From Perca fluviatilis (Eukaryota > Chordata > Actinopteri > Perciformes > Percidae), in the NCBI RefSeq assembly GCF_010015445.1, contig NC_053119.1, positions 891,452-955,451 on the forward strand: 64,000 bases of DNA, in the 5' to 3' direction. Both the position numbers and the translations under genes were made by a program. The notes beneath the pieces are model-generated. The model was given only the letters and a program-made list of their open reading frames with translations, searched no databases and had not been told where the DNA came from. Numbering within the stretch: position 1 is the first letter of the stretch; every line of letters begins with the position of its first letter. Below are positions 23,601-38,345 of the stretch, piece after piece.

Positions 23601-26600
23601 AAAAATTTACTATTTTGCAAAAAATTGTTTGCCATTTGATGCAAATGCTTCATTTTGAGATGTGTTTATTGTATTTTGAATGCAGTGTTTTATTTTGAAG
23701 GATATGTGAGGCATCTTGCATTTGTGTGTGCATTGTTGTGAATTGTGTGTGGAGTTTTGAAAAAATAAGACAGTTTTGAAAATGTGTGTAAGCAGTTGGA
23801 AAACACTGTAAGTAGACATAGGAGAAAAAAATATACATAAAGTAGAAGAAATAGAAAACATTGAATTATAATAATAGTAATAAAACAAACATATACACAG
23901 ATATACGAGTAAGGTGCAGATGAATAGAGATGACATATTGCACAGTTGAAAGTAACAGAGATTAATACATAAATATGCATAGTGCAGAATATTGTCCCGT
24001 GATGGCTCATGTTGCAGAAAAAGCTAGCAGTGTTACATTATGATGTTGCATTAAAGGTCCCATGACATGGTGCTCTTTGGATGCTTTTATATAGGCCTTA
24101 GTGGTCCCCTAATACTGTATCTGAAGTCTCTTTTATATAGGCCTTAGTGGTCCCCTAATACTGTATGTGAAGTCTCTTTTATATAGACCTTAGTGGTCCC
24201 CTAATACTGTATCTGAAGTCTCTTTTATATAGGCCTTAGTGGTCCCCTAATACTGTATCTGAAGTCTCTTTATATAGACCTTAGTGGTCCCCTAATACTG
24301 TATCGCTTATATAACCAGGGTCCCCTAATATGGTGTTTTATATAACCTTAGTGGTCCCTAATCTGTATCTGAAGTCTCTGTTATATAGACCTTAGTGGTC
24401 CTAATACTGTATCTGAAGTCTCTGTTATATGACCTTAGTGGTCCCCTAATACTGTATCTGAAGTCTCTTTTATATAGGCCTTAGTGGTCCCCTAATACTG
24501 TATCTGAATTCTCTTTTATATAGACCTTAGTGGTCCCCTAATACTGTATCTGAAGTGTCTTTATATAGACTTAGTGGTCCCCTAATACTGTACTAAGCTC
24601 TGTTATATAGCTGGGCCCCTAATACTGTATCTGAAGTCTCTTTTATAAGGCCTTAGTGGTCCCCTAATACTGTATCTGAAGCTCTGTTATATAGACCTTA
24701 GTGTCCCTAATATTACATATATTGTGGTCCCTAATACTTTCTCTTATTGTTGTTCTTACTGTTCTGAAGTCTCTTTTATATAGACCTTAGTGGTCCCCTA
24801 ATACTGTATCTGAAGTCTCTTTTTATATATGCCTTAGTGGTGCATATGTTCTCTACATAGGTTACCAAAGGCATTAATAACTGTTTTAGTTATGGTTTTA
24901 AGCTTATTCAGTATTGTTAAATACTTAATTAAGTGTTAGTTAAGGTGCATATGTTCTCTCGTTACAATAAGTCTGCCAAAGAACATTAATATCTGTTTGG
25001 TTTGGATAAGGCTTATTCAGTATTGTTACACATTAATTAAGTGTTAGTTAAGGTGCATATTTCTCTACTTTACAATAAGTCTACCAAAAGCATCCCTAAT
25101 ACTGTGTATCTGATGTCTGTTATATAACCTAGGGGTCCCCTTATACTGTATCTGAATTCTCTTTATATAGCCTTAGTGGTCCCCTAATACTGTATCTGAA
25201 GTGTCTTTTATATAGACCTTAGTGGTCCCCTAATACTGTATCTGAAGTCTCTGTTATATAGACCTTAGTGGTCCCCTAATACTGTATCTGAAGTCTCTTT
25301 TATATATGCCTTAGTGGTGCATATGTTCTCTACAATAAGTTTACCAAAGAGCATTAATAACTGTTTAGTTATGGTTTAGTAAGGCTTATTCAGTATTGTT
25401 AAATACTTAATTAAGTGTTAGTTAAGGTGCATATGTTCTCTACGTTACAATAAGTCTGCCAAAGAACATTAATATCTGTTTAGTTATGGTTTAGTAAGGC
25501 TTATTCAGTATTGTTACACATTAATTAAGTGTTAGTTAAGGTGCATATGTTCTCTACTTTACAATAAGTCTACCAAAGAGCATTAATAACTGTGTATTGA
25601 TGGTTGGGTAAGGCTTATTCAGTATTGTTACACATTAATTAAGTGTTAGTTAAGGTATATATGTTCTCAACTTTACAATAAGTCTACCAAAGAGCATTAA
25701 TAACTGTGTATTGATGGTTGGGTAAGGATTATTCAGTATTGTTACACATTAATTAAGTGTTAGTTAAGGTGCACATGTTCTCTACTTTACAATAAGTCTA
25801 CCAAAGAGCATTAATAACTGTTTATTGATGGTTATGTAAGGCTTATTCAGTATTGTTACACATTAATTAAGTGTTAGTTAAGGTGTATATGTTCTCTACT
25901 TTATAATAAGTCTACCAAAGAGCATTAATAACTGTTTAGTTATGGTTTAGTCAGGCTTGTTCAGTATTGTTAAATACTAAATTAAGTGTTAGTTAAGGTT
26001 CATATGTTCTCAACTTTACAATAAGTCTACCAAAGAGAATTAATAACTGTTTAAGTATGGTTTATTAAGGCTTATTCAGTATTGTTACACATTAATTAAG
26101 TGTTATTTAAGGTGCATATGTTCACTACTTTACAATAAGTCTACCAAAGAACATTAATAACTGTTTATTGATGGTTTATTAAGGCTTATTCAGTATTGTT
26201 AAATACGTAATTAAGTGTTAGTTAAGGTGCATATGTTCTCTACTTTACAATAAGTCTACCAAAGAGCATTAATAACTGTTAAGTGATGGTTTAGTAAGGA
26301 TTATTCAGTATTGTTACACATTAATTAAGTGTTAGTTAAGGTGCATATGTTCTCTACTTTACAATAAGTCTACCAAAGAACATTAATAACTGTTTATTGA
26401 TGGTTTATTAAGGCTTATTCAGTATTGTTACACATTCATTAAGTGTTAGTTAGGTGTATATGTTCTCTACTTTACAATAAGTCTACCAAAGAGCATTAAT
26501 AACTGTTTATTGATGGTTGGGTAAGGCATATTCAGTATTGTTACACATTAATTAAGTGTTAGTTAAGGTGTATATGTTCTCTACTTTATAATAAGTCTAC

Positions 26601-29600
26601 CAAAGAACATTAATAACTGTTAAGTGATGGTTTAGTAAGGATTATTCAGTATTGTTACACATTAATTAAGTGTTAGTTAAGGTGTATATGTTCTCTACTT
26701 TACAATAAGTCTACCAAAGAGCATTAATAACTGTTAAGTGATGGTTTAGTAAGGATTATTCAGTATTGTTACACATTAATTAAGTGTTAGTTAAGGTGCA
26801 TATGTTCTCTACTTTACAATAAGTCTACCAAAGAACATTAATAACTGTTTATTGATGGTTTATTAAGGCTTATTCAGTATTTTTACACATTAATTGTTAG
26901 TTAAGGTGCATATGTTCTCTACTTTACAATAAGTCTACCAAAGAGCATTAATAACTGTGTATTGATGGTTGGGTAAGGCATATTCAGTATTTTTACACAT
27001 TAAGTGTTAGTTAAGGTGCACATGTTCTCTACTTTACAATAAGTCTACCAAAGAACATTAATAACTGTTTATTGATGGTTTATTATGGCTTATTCAGTAT
27101 TGTTACACATTCATTAAGTGTTAGTTAAGGTGTATATGTTCTCTACTTTACAATAAGTCTACCAAAGAGCATTAATAGCTGTTTATTGATGGTTGGGTAA
27201 GGATTATTCAGTATTGTTACACATTAATTAAGTGTTAGTTAAGGTGTATATGTTCTCAATTTTACAATAAGTCTACCAAAGAGCATTAATAACTGTTTAT
27301 TGATGGTTTATTAAGGCTTATTCAGTATTGTTACACATTAATTAAGTGACAATTTAAGGTTACGTAATGCTAATATAGCATGCACAATAATTTATATAGG
27401 TTGGGCTTTATGTTAATGTCTACATAAAGACAAAGGAAGAAGCAAACCTCTGCATGGAGACTGTGGAGTCTTTTCCCTGATCTCACCCTCTACCAAAAGT
27501 AGACAAATATAGTGGACAAAGGTATGTGGACAACCATAACATGTAAGTAAACAAAAAAAGATTTCTCATAATGACATGGCTTGGCCGTGAACCTTAAGAC
27601 ATACATGCTATCAAACATCTATCAACCACCAAGTAATATTTGGAAAAACCTTCATCAACATCAACTAAGGGTTTACTTAGACACTTTAGTTAGCTTTTAT
27701 TTCCACTTTAGGCTTTTTAGTACAATTAACAGTTAGTTAAGGCATCAACTAATGGTAAATGATGTATCACTTAATATCTTATTTAACATGAGCATTGTTA
27801 ATAAATGTTTATTAGTCAATTTATTCAACCCTTATTAATGGTTAGTTAATCCTTATTAATGCATTAACTAATACTAATTAAGGCATCAACTAATGGTAAA
27901 TAATGCATCAATTAATACCTTAGCATGAGCAACCATGAACATTGTTAATAAATGTTTATTACACAATTTATTTATTGATAATGCTTATTAATGCATTAAC
28001 TAATGCTAATTAATGTACCCTTATTGTAAAGTGTTCCCAAAAAAAATATGTACACACATCAGAATAACACAAATACACATTAGTTTTTTTCAACTGCTTA
28101 CACACAAAATCTTTTCATCTCACAGAATGTTTTAATATATTTAACATCCAAAAATTTACTATTTCGAAAGTGTTTTCCATTTGATGCAAATGCTTCATTT
28201 TGAGATATGTTTATTGTATTTTGAATGCAGTGTTTTATTTTGAAGGAGATGTGAGGCATTTTGCATTTTGTGTGTGCATTTTTGGGAACTGTGTGTAGAG
28301 TTTTGAATAAAGGAGACATAGTTTTGAAAACGTGTGCAAGCAGTTGGAAAAAACTGTAAGTAGACATAGGAGAAAAAATATACATAAAGTATAAGAAATA
28401 GAAAAAAAATAGAATTAGTTATAATAATAAAAAAACACATTTACACAATAAACACTCTTATATAAACAGACAGTATATAAACACAGATATACAGATGAGT
28501 AAGGTGCGGATTAATAGAAATGACATATTGCACAGTTGAAGGTAACAGAGATGAATAAATATGCATAGTGCAGAATACTGTCCAGTGATGGCTCATATTG
28601 CAGAAACAGCTAGCAGTGTTACATTATGATGTTGCATTAAAGGTCCCATGACATGATGCTACAGCTGCATGTGAGCTCCTACACACTGTTGTGTCACAGC
28701 TGCAGACATTGCACCCACAGTCCCTCTACCGCTGGGGAGCTGGGAGCACAAAGAGGGACAGGAAAAGGCTAAACAGACTGGTGAAGAGGGATAGCTCTGT
28801 TTTGGTCTGCCCTCTCTGGACACCATAGAGACTTCAGATACAGTATTAGGGGACCACTAAGGTCTATATAAAAAAGACTTCAGATACAGTATTAGGGGAC
28901 CACTAAGGTCTATATAAAAGAGACTTCAGATACAGTATTAGGGGACCACTAAGGTCTATATAAAAGAGACTTCAGATACAGTATTAGGGGACCACTAAGG
29001 CCTATATAAAATAGACTTCAGATACAGTATTAGGGGACCACTAAGGCCTATATAAAATAGACTTCAGATACAGTATTAGGGGACCACTAAGGTCTATATA
29101 AAAGAGACTTCAGATACAGTATTAGGGGACCACTAAGGCCTATATAAAAGCATCCAAAGAGCACCATGTCATGGGACCTTTAAGTCTAAGGCAGGGTTGG
29201 TAATGTTCAAAAGCTAGCAAGATCAGAAGTAGCATCTCTAACCTAACTTAACGGTTTAACCACAGTCACAGAGTCGTTCACTGGTAAAATCCTTAGTGGA
29301 AGTTTACACTCAGCTCTTATGTATGGAAAAACCTTTTCAGTGAGCATGAAAATAGGTGTAAAGGTGAAGGTGTGTATGAGTGTGTTCGTATGAGGATCAG
29401 AAAAAGACAGATAGCGTCTCTTCCAGTCTAGAGTCACTCTGATCCTCTGGAGCTGCTTCTGTAGCGGGAGATAAGTGTCTGGAGCTGAAGGGGAGAGAGC
29501 TCTGTATTTACCTATAAAGAACCATATTGTCCATAGCCCAGACCGTATGTTTCCCTTCCTTTGGGCAGACTCTGCTAACACACCCAATTCCCAGTACGTA

Positions 29601-32600
29601 CTGTCTCCAACCTCAACATCCCAGCTGTGAGTCCCTGAGTTAAAGCCCTCAGAGCCCAGGACAGAGAAGGGACCATCAAACCTCTCTGGATTATCAAGAA
29701 GCTGCTGTTTCTCTCCTCGTCTAACACCGGTCAGATCTTTAGACAGGGTCAGGCATGGATGAGCAGTGTTTGGATCCAGAATTATAGAAGTGTAGAAGAC
29801 CATGTCTTTCATCTTGTTCCAGATGTTGAAGCTCAGGTTGCCCAGGTGTTTGGCCTCGTCTATCAGAGCTCCTGGGAGCAGCTGTGGATCATCCAGCAGG
29901 GGGCTCTGCTGGACTCTTTCCACTGCAGCCTTGTAGTTGATCAGGAATGAGACGTCTTCGGCTCTCAGCTGCTCCTCTGTGGCTCTGACTGTGTCTGAAA
30001 GAGCTGCTATCTCTCTGCTCAGAGCCTCCATCTTCTCCTTCATCCTCTGACTCTTCTGCTCCTCTTCCTCCCTCAGTGCAGCCATCCTGGCCTCCTCTTC
30101 CTCGTCTAGAAACCGGCGAAGCTTTTTAAACTGATCCTTAATCTGCATCTCTGTGCGTCGGGCCTGGAGCTTTATGTGATTTGCTGTTTGATCACACTTC
30201 ACTTTAACTTGTTCAAAAACCCTTAACTTCTCCTTTAAGGGCTTCAGAGTTTCCTGAAGGTCCTTCCTGTGTTGTCGTGCAGCTTCATCGATGGGTTTGA
30301 ATCTGTGGTTGGTGTGTTCTTCTGAATCTCTGCAGGCGTAGCACACCGGCTGCTGATGGTCCAGACAGAAGAGTTTGTGTTTCTTAGAGTGCGGACTGCA
30401 GCGAGCCTCTGAAGCTCTCTGATCTCTCTCCAGTAAGAAACTCTCACACAGGTTCTTTAACACCCGATTTAAAGGTGGATTTAATTTCTGAGATATTTTC
30501 TTACAAAATGGACACTCACGTGCTTGTTTCTCTCTCCACCAGCTCTGCAAACAGTGTTTACAGAAGCTGTGGGTACACGACAGGAAGACAGGACATCTAA
30601 AGATGTCTTGGCAGATTGGACAGCAGAGATCTTCCTCTAATTTTGAAGCCATTTAGTCTCTGAATGAAGTAGAAAACACAGCAGACAGACAGCTCAGCCA
30701 CTCACTGTTCCCTGAAACGTACTTTCACCTTGAGTCTTTGTTCTTGTAAAAGCCTCGTTCAGTTTGTTGAGTCAGCAGCTGAAGTTGTAGTATTCTAGTA
30801 TTCCCAGTATTGTAGTATTTCTAGTATTCCCAGTATTCCCTCCTGTAAATGTCCTCTCTCGATTTTGAACTAAAGGTGAATGTTATCGTCCCTCTCAGTG
30901 TGTTTGTTTCGTTTCAATGAGGCATGGCCACATCCTATTTCCTGGTTTGCCTGAGGTGAGTCAGGTGCAGGGTGTAACTTTATAATTACAGTTTGACTGA
31001 AGTGTTGCTAAGTGCCAGACACAATAACATCAGATAGACTTTATTAATCCCACACTGGGGATATTCCAGTGCTACAGCAGCTCAAAAGAAAAAATATGTA
31101 CACACATCAGAATAACACAAATACACATTACAGTTTTTTTCAACTGCTTACACACAAAATCTTTTCATGTCGCACGATTTTTGTATATATGTATATACTA
31201 TATATCCAAAAATTTACTATTTTGAAAAAAGTGTTTGCCATTTGATGCAAATGCTGGCATGGTGCCCTTTGGATGCTTTTATATAGGCCTTTGTGGTCCC
31301 CTAATACTGTATCTGAAGTCTCTTTTATATAGACCTTAGTGGTCCCCTAATACTGTATCTGAAGTCTCTTTTATATAGACCTTAGTGGTCCCCTAATACT
31401 GTATCTGAAGTCTCTTTTATATAGACCTTAGTGGTCCCCTAATACTGTATCTGAAGTCTCTTTTATATAGACCTTAGTGGTCCCCTAATACTGTATCTGA
31501 AGTCTCTTTTATATAGACCTTAGTGGTCCCCTAATACTGTATCTGAAGTCTCTTTTATATAGACCTTTGTGGTCCCCTAATACTGTATCTGAAGTCTCTT
31601 TTATATAGACCTTAGTGGTCCCCTAATACTGTATCTGAAGTCTCTTTTATATAGACCTTAATGGTCCCCTAATACTGTATCTGAAGTCTCTTTTATATAG
31701 GCCTTAGTGGTCCCCTAATACTGTATCTGAAGTCTCTTTTATATAGACCTTAATGGTCCCCTAATACTGTATCTGAAGTCTCTTTTATATAGGCCTTAGT
31801 GGTCCCCTAATACTGTATCTGAAGTCTCTTTTATATAGGCCTCAGTGGTCCCCTAATACTGTATCTGAAGTCTCTTTTATATAGGCCTTAGTGGTCCCCT
31901 AATACTGTATCTGAAGTCTCTTTTATATAGACCTTAGTGGTCCCCTAATACTGTATCTGAAGTCTCTTTTATATAGGCCTTAGTGGTCCCCTAATACTGT
32001 ATCTGAAGTCTCTTTTATATAGACCTTAGTGGGTCCCTAATACTGTATCTGAAGTCTCTTTAATATAGACCTTAGTGGTCCCCTAATACTGTATCTGAAG
32101 TCTCTTTATATAGGCCCCCGAGTGGTCCCCTAATACTGTATCTGAAGTCTCTTTTATATAGACCTCAGTGGTCCCCTAATACTGTATCTGAAGTCTCTTT
32201 TATATAGACCTTAGTGGTCCCCTAATACTGTATCTGAAGTCTCTTTTTATATAGACCTTAGTGGTCCCCTAATACTGTATCTGAAGTCTCTTTTATATAG
32301 GTCTTAGTGGGCCCCTAATACTGTATCTGAAGTCTCTTTTATATAGACCTTAGTGTCCCCTAATACTGTATCTGAAGTCTCTTTTATATAGATCTTAGTG
32401 GTCCCCTAATACTGTATCTGAAGTCTCTTTTATATAGATCTTAGTGGTCCCCTAATACTGTATCTGAAGTCTCTTTTATATAGACCTTAGTGGTCCCCTA
32501 ATGCTGTATCTGAAGTCTCTTTTATATAGATCTTAGTGGTCCCCTAATACTGTATCTGAAGTCTCTTTTATATAGACCTTAGTGGTCCCCTAATACTGTA

Positions 32601-35600
32601 TCTGAAGTCTCTTTTATATAGACCTTAGTGGTCCCCTAATACTGTATCTGAAGTCTCTTTTATATAGACCTTAGTGGTCCCTAATACTGTAGAAGTCTCT
32701 GTATATCCCTTAGTGGTCCCCTAATATATACGTGAAGTCAAGTAGTTTATATCCACGTCAAAGTCAACAAGGTATCGCCTCCTAAAGTGTAAAAAGAAGG
32801 AAAATAAGGGACTTTCCCTCACAGGTCTCTACCTAGGAAGATTGGGGACTTTTCGCCTATGTAGATGATGAAATACACAATGAGTAATAAGTGAAAGGAA
32901 GACAGTGATTCTAATGCGACGCACGCAACATGTATAACAAATTTAAAGAAATGATTATGAACGATTGTTAAGGAAAAATATATAACAAAGAGTATTATGT
33001 GTATACTAATTCAAAGAGTGATTATAGGTTGATTATTACAAGTAAGATAAGTGGAAAATCATATGTGTCCAGAGAGGGACTGTGGGTGCGATGTCTGCAG
33101 CTGTGACACAACAGTGTGTAGGAGCTCACATATACAGACGTGCTCAAATTTGTTGTTACCCTTACAGCTCATTGAAATAATGCTTCATTCCTCCTGAAAA
33201 GTGATGAAATTGAAAGCTATTTTATCATGTATACTTGCATGCCTTTGGTATGTCATAGAATAAAGCAAAGAAACTGTGAATAGAGATGAATTATTGCTTA
33301 TTCTACAAAGATATTCTAAAATGGCCTGGACACATTTGTTGGTACACCTTAGAAAAGATAATAAATAACTGGATCATAGTGATTTTTCAAACTAATTAGT
33401 TTCTTTAATTAGTATCACACACGTCTCCAATCTTGTAATCGGTCATTCAGCCTATTTAAATGGAGAAAAGTAGTCACTGTGCTGTTTGGTATCATTGTGT
33501 GCAACATGGACCAGAGAAAGCAAAGGAGAGAGTTGTCTGAGGAGATCAGAAAGAAAATAATAGACAAGCATGGTAAAGGTAAAGGCTACAAGACCATCTC
33601 CAAGCAGCTTGATGTTCCTGTGACAACAGTTGCAAATATTATTAAGAAGTTTAAGGTCCATGGAACTGTAGCCAGCCTCCCTGGGCGCAGCCGCAAGAGG
33701 AAAATCGACCCCAGATTGAACAGAAGGATAGTGTGAATGGTAGAAAAAGAACCAAGGATAACTGCCAAAGAGATGCAAGCTGAACTCCAAGGTGAAGGTA
33801 CGTCAGTTTCTGATGGCACCATCCGTCGCTTTTTGAGCGAAAGTGGGCTCCATGGAAGAAGACCCAGGAGGACTCATAAAAAGCCAGACTGGAATTTGCT
33901 AAAATGCATATTGACAAGCCACAATCCTTCTGGGAGAATGCCCTTTGGACAGATGAGTCAAAACTGGAGCTTTTTGGCAAGTCACATCAGCTCTATATTC
34001 ACAGACGAAAAAATTAAGCTTTCAAAGAAAATAACCATACCTACAGTGAAACATGGAGGAGGCTTGGTTAGGATTTCGGGCTGCTTTGCTGCGCCTGGCA
34101 CAGGGTGCCTTGAATCTGTGCAGGGCTCAATGAAATCTCAAGACTATCGTACTGCCCAGTGTCAGAAAGCTCGGTCTCAGTGGCAGGTCATGGGTCCTCC
34201 AACAGGATAATGACCCAAAACACACAGCTAAAAGCACCCGAGAATGCATAAGAACAAAACACTGGACTATTCTGAAGTGGCCTTCTATGAGTCCTGATCT
34301 GAATCCTATCGAACATCTATGGAAAGAGCTGAAGTCTGGAGAAGGCACCCATCAAACCTGAGACAGCTGGAGCAGTTTGCTCAGGAAGAGTGGGCCAAAC
34401 TACCTGTTAACAGGTGCACAAGTCTCACTGAGAGCTACAGAAAACGTTTGATTGCAGTGATTGGCTCTAAAGGTTGTGCAACAAAATATTAGAATTAGTA
34501 GACCGTTATCGCAATAATGTGTGAGAACTCCCTCGGCAGGTAATATGACAACGTGCTAACCGCTAGCAACTCAATGTCTTTAGTGCAGCGCTGCTCCTTA
34601 ACACTGATAACAATGCCTCTGCAAAATAGCCTCAGGAAAAAACTTTGAAAGTAGTTTTGTCGTGAAAAAAAAAAATTTTTTTAAATAAATTATTTATTTT
34701 TTTTTTTTTTTCTTCTTCATATGTTTTGAAATTTTTTTTATTTTAACCCAACCCCAAAAAAAACGTTTAAAAAACAAAACAAAAAAAAAAAAAAAAAAAA
34801 AACCACCAGACACAAAGAAGAAAACAGAAACCCCCCCCCGCCGAGCAATCCCGGAAGTGGAACGTTGTCGATATAGACTATTGTGACCTAAATCTAAGGA
34901 ACATGCCGACTTATTGGGACTTTGTCTTATCCCCGGTACCCCCCAGAGTTAGATAAGTCCATACATACACACACCGCTAGTCTAGCTTAGCACAGATCCT
35001 GGAGGTAACCGGCTCCATCTAGCCTAGCTTAGCACAGATCCTGGAGGTAACTGGCTCCATCTAGCCTAGCTTAGCACAGATCCTGGAGGTAACCGGCTCC
35101 ATCTAGCCTAGCTTAGCACAGATCCTGGAGGTAACCGGCTCCATCTAGCCTAGCTTAGCACAGATCCTGGAGGTAACCGGCTCCATCTAGCCTAGCTTAG
35201 CACAGATCCTGGAGGTAACTGACTCCATCTAGCCTACTGCTCCCAATAAGTGACAAAATAACACCAACATGTTCACACCTATTTGATATCTCAAAGACTG
35301 AGTGAAGAGGTTGCCTGTATATGTTTGTTTGACGTGTCAATATGTTCTGTTACTTATACTGGTTTCGAAACCTCTGTTAAACTAGCCATTCATCAAATTC
35401 CCCACAGTAATCCCGTAGTTTTGTGCACATATTTAACATCTAATAGTAATTTGCTATAGCTACATTCATCTATACATCATTGTCTATTGTTTAAAACCGT
35501 ACAGACTGTCACAAACATCACCAGTTATGATAACCATGCAACACTTCTGTCTTTGTTAACTAGTGTTTGTTTATTGAGTTTAAAAGCTAGTAGAGGGTAA

Positions 35601-37854
35601 CATGATTTTTGTCTTACCAGCATGTGCTCTCTTTGTTCTAAGGGAAAGTTTGCCGCGATCCTTGGGTTTAAATGAGTCTAGGACCTCCGGGGTAACAGGA
35701 AGTTAACCGGCATTTTAGGTATTACAATTTACAGCCAACAAGATGTATTGTGGCTGTGGCTAATTGGAATGTCAATTATATAAATTACATGCTGTAAATG
35801 TCTAGCATCTTAGATATATTAATGTTGGCTGTATGGAGCCGTTACGGTCTATTCACCTGAGCCACCCCTGCCTAGTATTGTGTTGGTATGTTCCAATTTG
35901 AGGGGCGGGGCTTCAGGCTATATAGCCTAGCAGTAGGATTTGTTGAGGTACACCTGAGGGAGTCGGACCTAAGTCTGCTGGAGGTCCTCAGAGTGGTGAT
36001 TTGTACTTGATTTCCTTCCCATCCAACATTATTTTTTTTTAAATTCTTTAAACAATTAATAAACCTTATTTTTGCACATTTGTACTTAATTTAATGTGGT
36101 TAAAATAAATTATATTACTTTACAAAAACGTTTTGCATCTCAACAAAGTAAAGAATACTGTGTCTTCGGGTACTGGGACCAAGACCACACAAGGGTTAAG
36201 GTCCAATTAGTGAACAGTTGTATATTTATAATTATCTTATTGTTTTGACTCCCAATTTATTTTATTTCCTTGAAAGTATATATTTTTCTGTTTTCCTTAA
36301 TTGTTTTGTTAATTTTTATTGCACGATTTTGCCTGTGGGCCTTAATTGGGGAAAGTCAGAATAAAATCCATCCATCTTTTCTACATCATCTTTGACTCAT
36401 TCTGAGTGTCTACACCTGCTCAAGACTACTCATCTACATCTACCCTCAACAGTGTACAAATAACAAGGTCACATGAGACACAGCCGTCTTCTAACCGTAT
36501 ACACACTGGGAACTATATTCTCAGAAGGCGAAGCACTGCTACTCTCTGCTACTTGGGCGGAGTGATATGCTCGCAGCACCTGAGAAGCCACGTGGTGAGG
36601 AGCAGAGAGTAGTTATCTAACTCTGGGGAATACAGTGAATAAGCTGAAGTCCCAATAAGTCGGCATGTTCCTTTAACACTGCACACATTTTGATGCTAAG
36701 CTTATAGTTTATTTAAAGCTCCCATATTCTGCTCATTTTCAGGTTCACAATTGTATTTTGAGGTTGTACCAGAATAGGTTTACTGTACATGGTTTAATTT
36801 TCAAAAAACACCATATTTTTGTTGTACTGCACATTGCTGCAGCTCCTCTTTTCACCCTGTGTTCAGCTCTCTGTTTTAGATACAGAGTGAGACATCTTTT
36901 CTTCTTCTGTACTATCTTTGATTGCACTCGCACATGCTCAGTAGCTCAGGTCGTAGCTCATGTCAGCTAGCTCTATAGACAGTAAAAGAAAGTCTGTTTC
37001 TCCAACTTCAGTCAGTTCCAAGGCAGGATCAGCTGGGAGACTTCTTCTAAACCAGGGAGCACATGGAAGTAGTTCTTCTGGAGATTATGGTGAACTAGTG
37101 TGTGTTGTAGCAGTGCTTTGCTATTGAAAACGAGGTAGCATGTTAACGCTAGCATGCAAACGGTTGCAGTTAGCCAGCTCGTTTCGGCTAGGGACGTAGA
37201 AAGCCGTGCAGATTTAGACCAGCTCACCAGGAGGCTGAAGGCAGGACACATTCAGAAACCATATCTCACTCAGAACACCATGGATGGATTTATTTAAAAG
37301 TGTGTATGTGTGTGGAAGCACCAGAGACACAAAATAACACCCCAAATCACCAAAAAAAGGGATTTTTTCATAATATGGGCACTTCAACCATTGACTGCTG
37401 ACTTATTCTCTTTCTTATTCAACTGTTTTCTCAGAGGGATCTTTGTCTCTTTCTGCCCTTTCAGTTGTCGGTCTGGTTGAACTATTGTACAGCGTTGTGT
37501 TCTCCATGTACAGAACTGAAGGCATTCAGACATATAGAGCAGTCCTGAACACATCTGACTGGACACAAGCTAACTTTGTGACAAACCTTTCAACGGTGGT
37601 GTAAAATAGAAATAGTTTAAATATGCAGAGCATCGGTGCAGACCAGTCGTTTGCTATTGTTAGAGTTCAGATCACATTGTGGGAAAATAAAAAGGTAGAA
37701 AAATAGATTGCGAGCCAGTCAGCAGCTCTGTGGTGATGAGTGGGCAGCAACTTCATTTAGATACGAGCAGACTCCACTAAAGGTTCCTCTACAGACCACT
37801 AATGACAGGGTGTTACACACACACACACACACAGTCACACACAGTCATACAAAC

Positions 37855-37904
<50 letters not shown>

Positions 37905-38011
37905 AGAGTCACACACAGTCATATACACCCACACACACATACACACACAGTCATACACACACACGAGTCACACACAGTCATATACACACACACACACACA
38001 GTCATACAAAC

Positions 38012-38048
<37 letters not shown>

Positions 38049-38064
38049 CACACACAGTCATACA

Positions 38065-38106
<42 letters not shown>

Positions 38107-38309
38107 GCACACACAGTCATATCACACACACACACATACACACACACACAACACAACACACACACACACACACACAGTCACACACTGTCATATTCTCACA
38201 CACACACACACACACAGTCATACACACACAACACACACAGTCACACACACAGTCACACACTCATACACACAAACACACACACATACAGTGACAAACACAC
38301 AGTCACACA

Positions 38310-38345
<36 letters not shown>

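Larger units (their letters stand above)
18228..24055. repeat. Segmental duplication, copy B
   Basis: Partner of 8735-16455 in the same orientation. It is shorter because it lacks the dispersed element and the 30-bp array of copy A. It has its own Tc1-type MITE at 23552-23808, which is absent from A. Confidence 0.88.

Noticed and set aside
33452..33980. Minus-strand frames over the Tc1 region
   Set aside because: Shadows of the plus-strand transposase remnant.
36758..37251. Short frames at 36758-36970 and 37012-37251
   Set aside because: They lie within a TTAA MITE and have no family resemblance.
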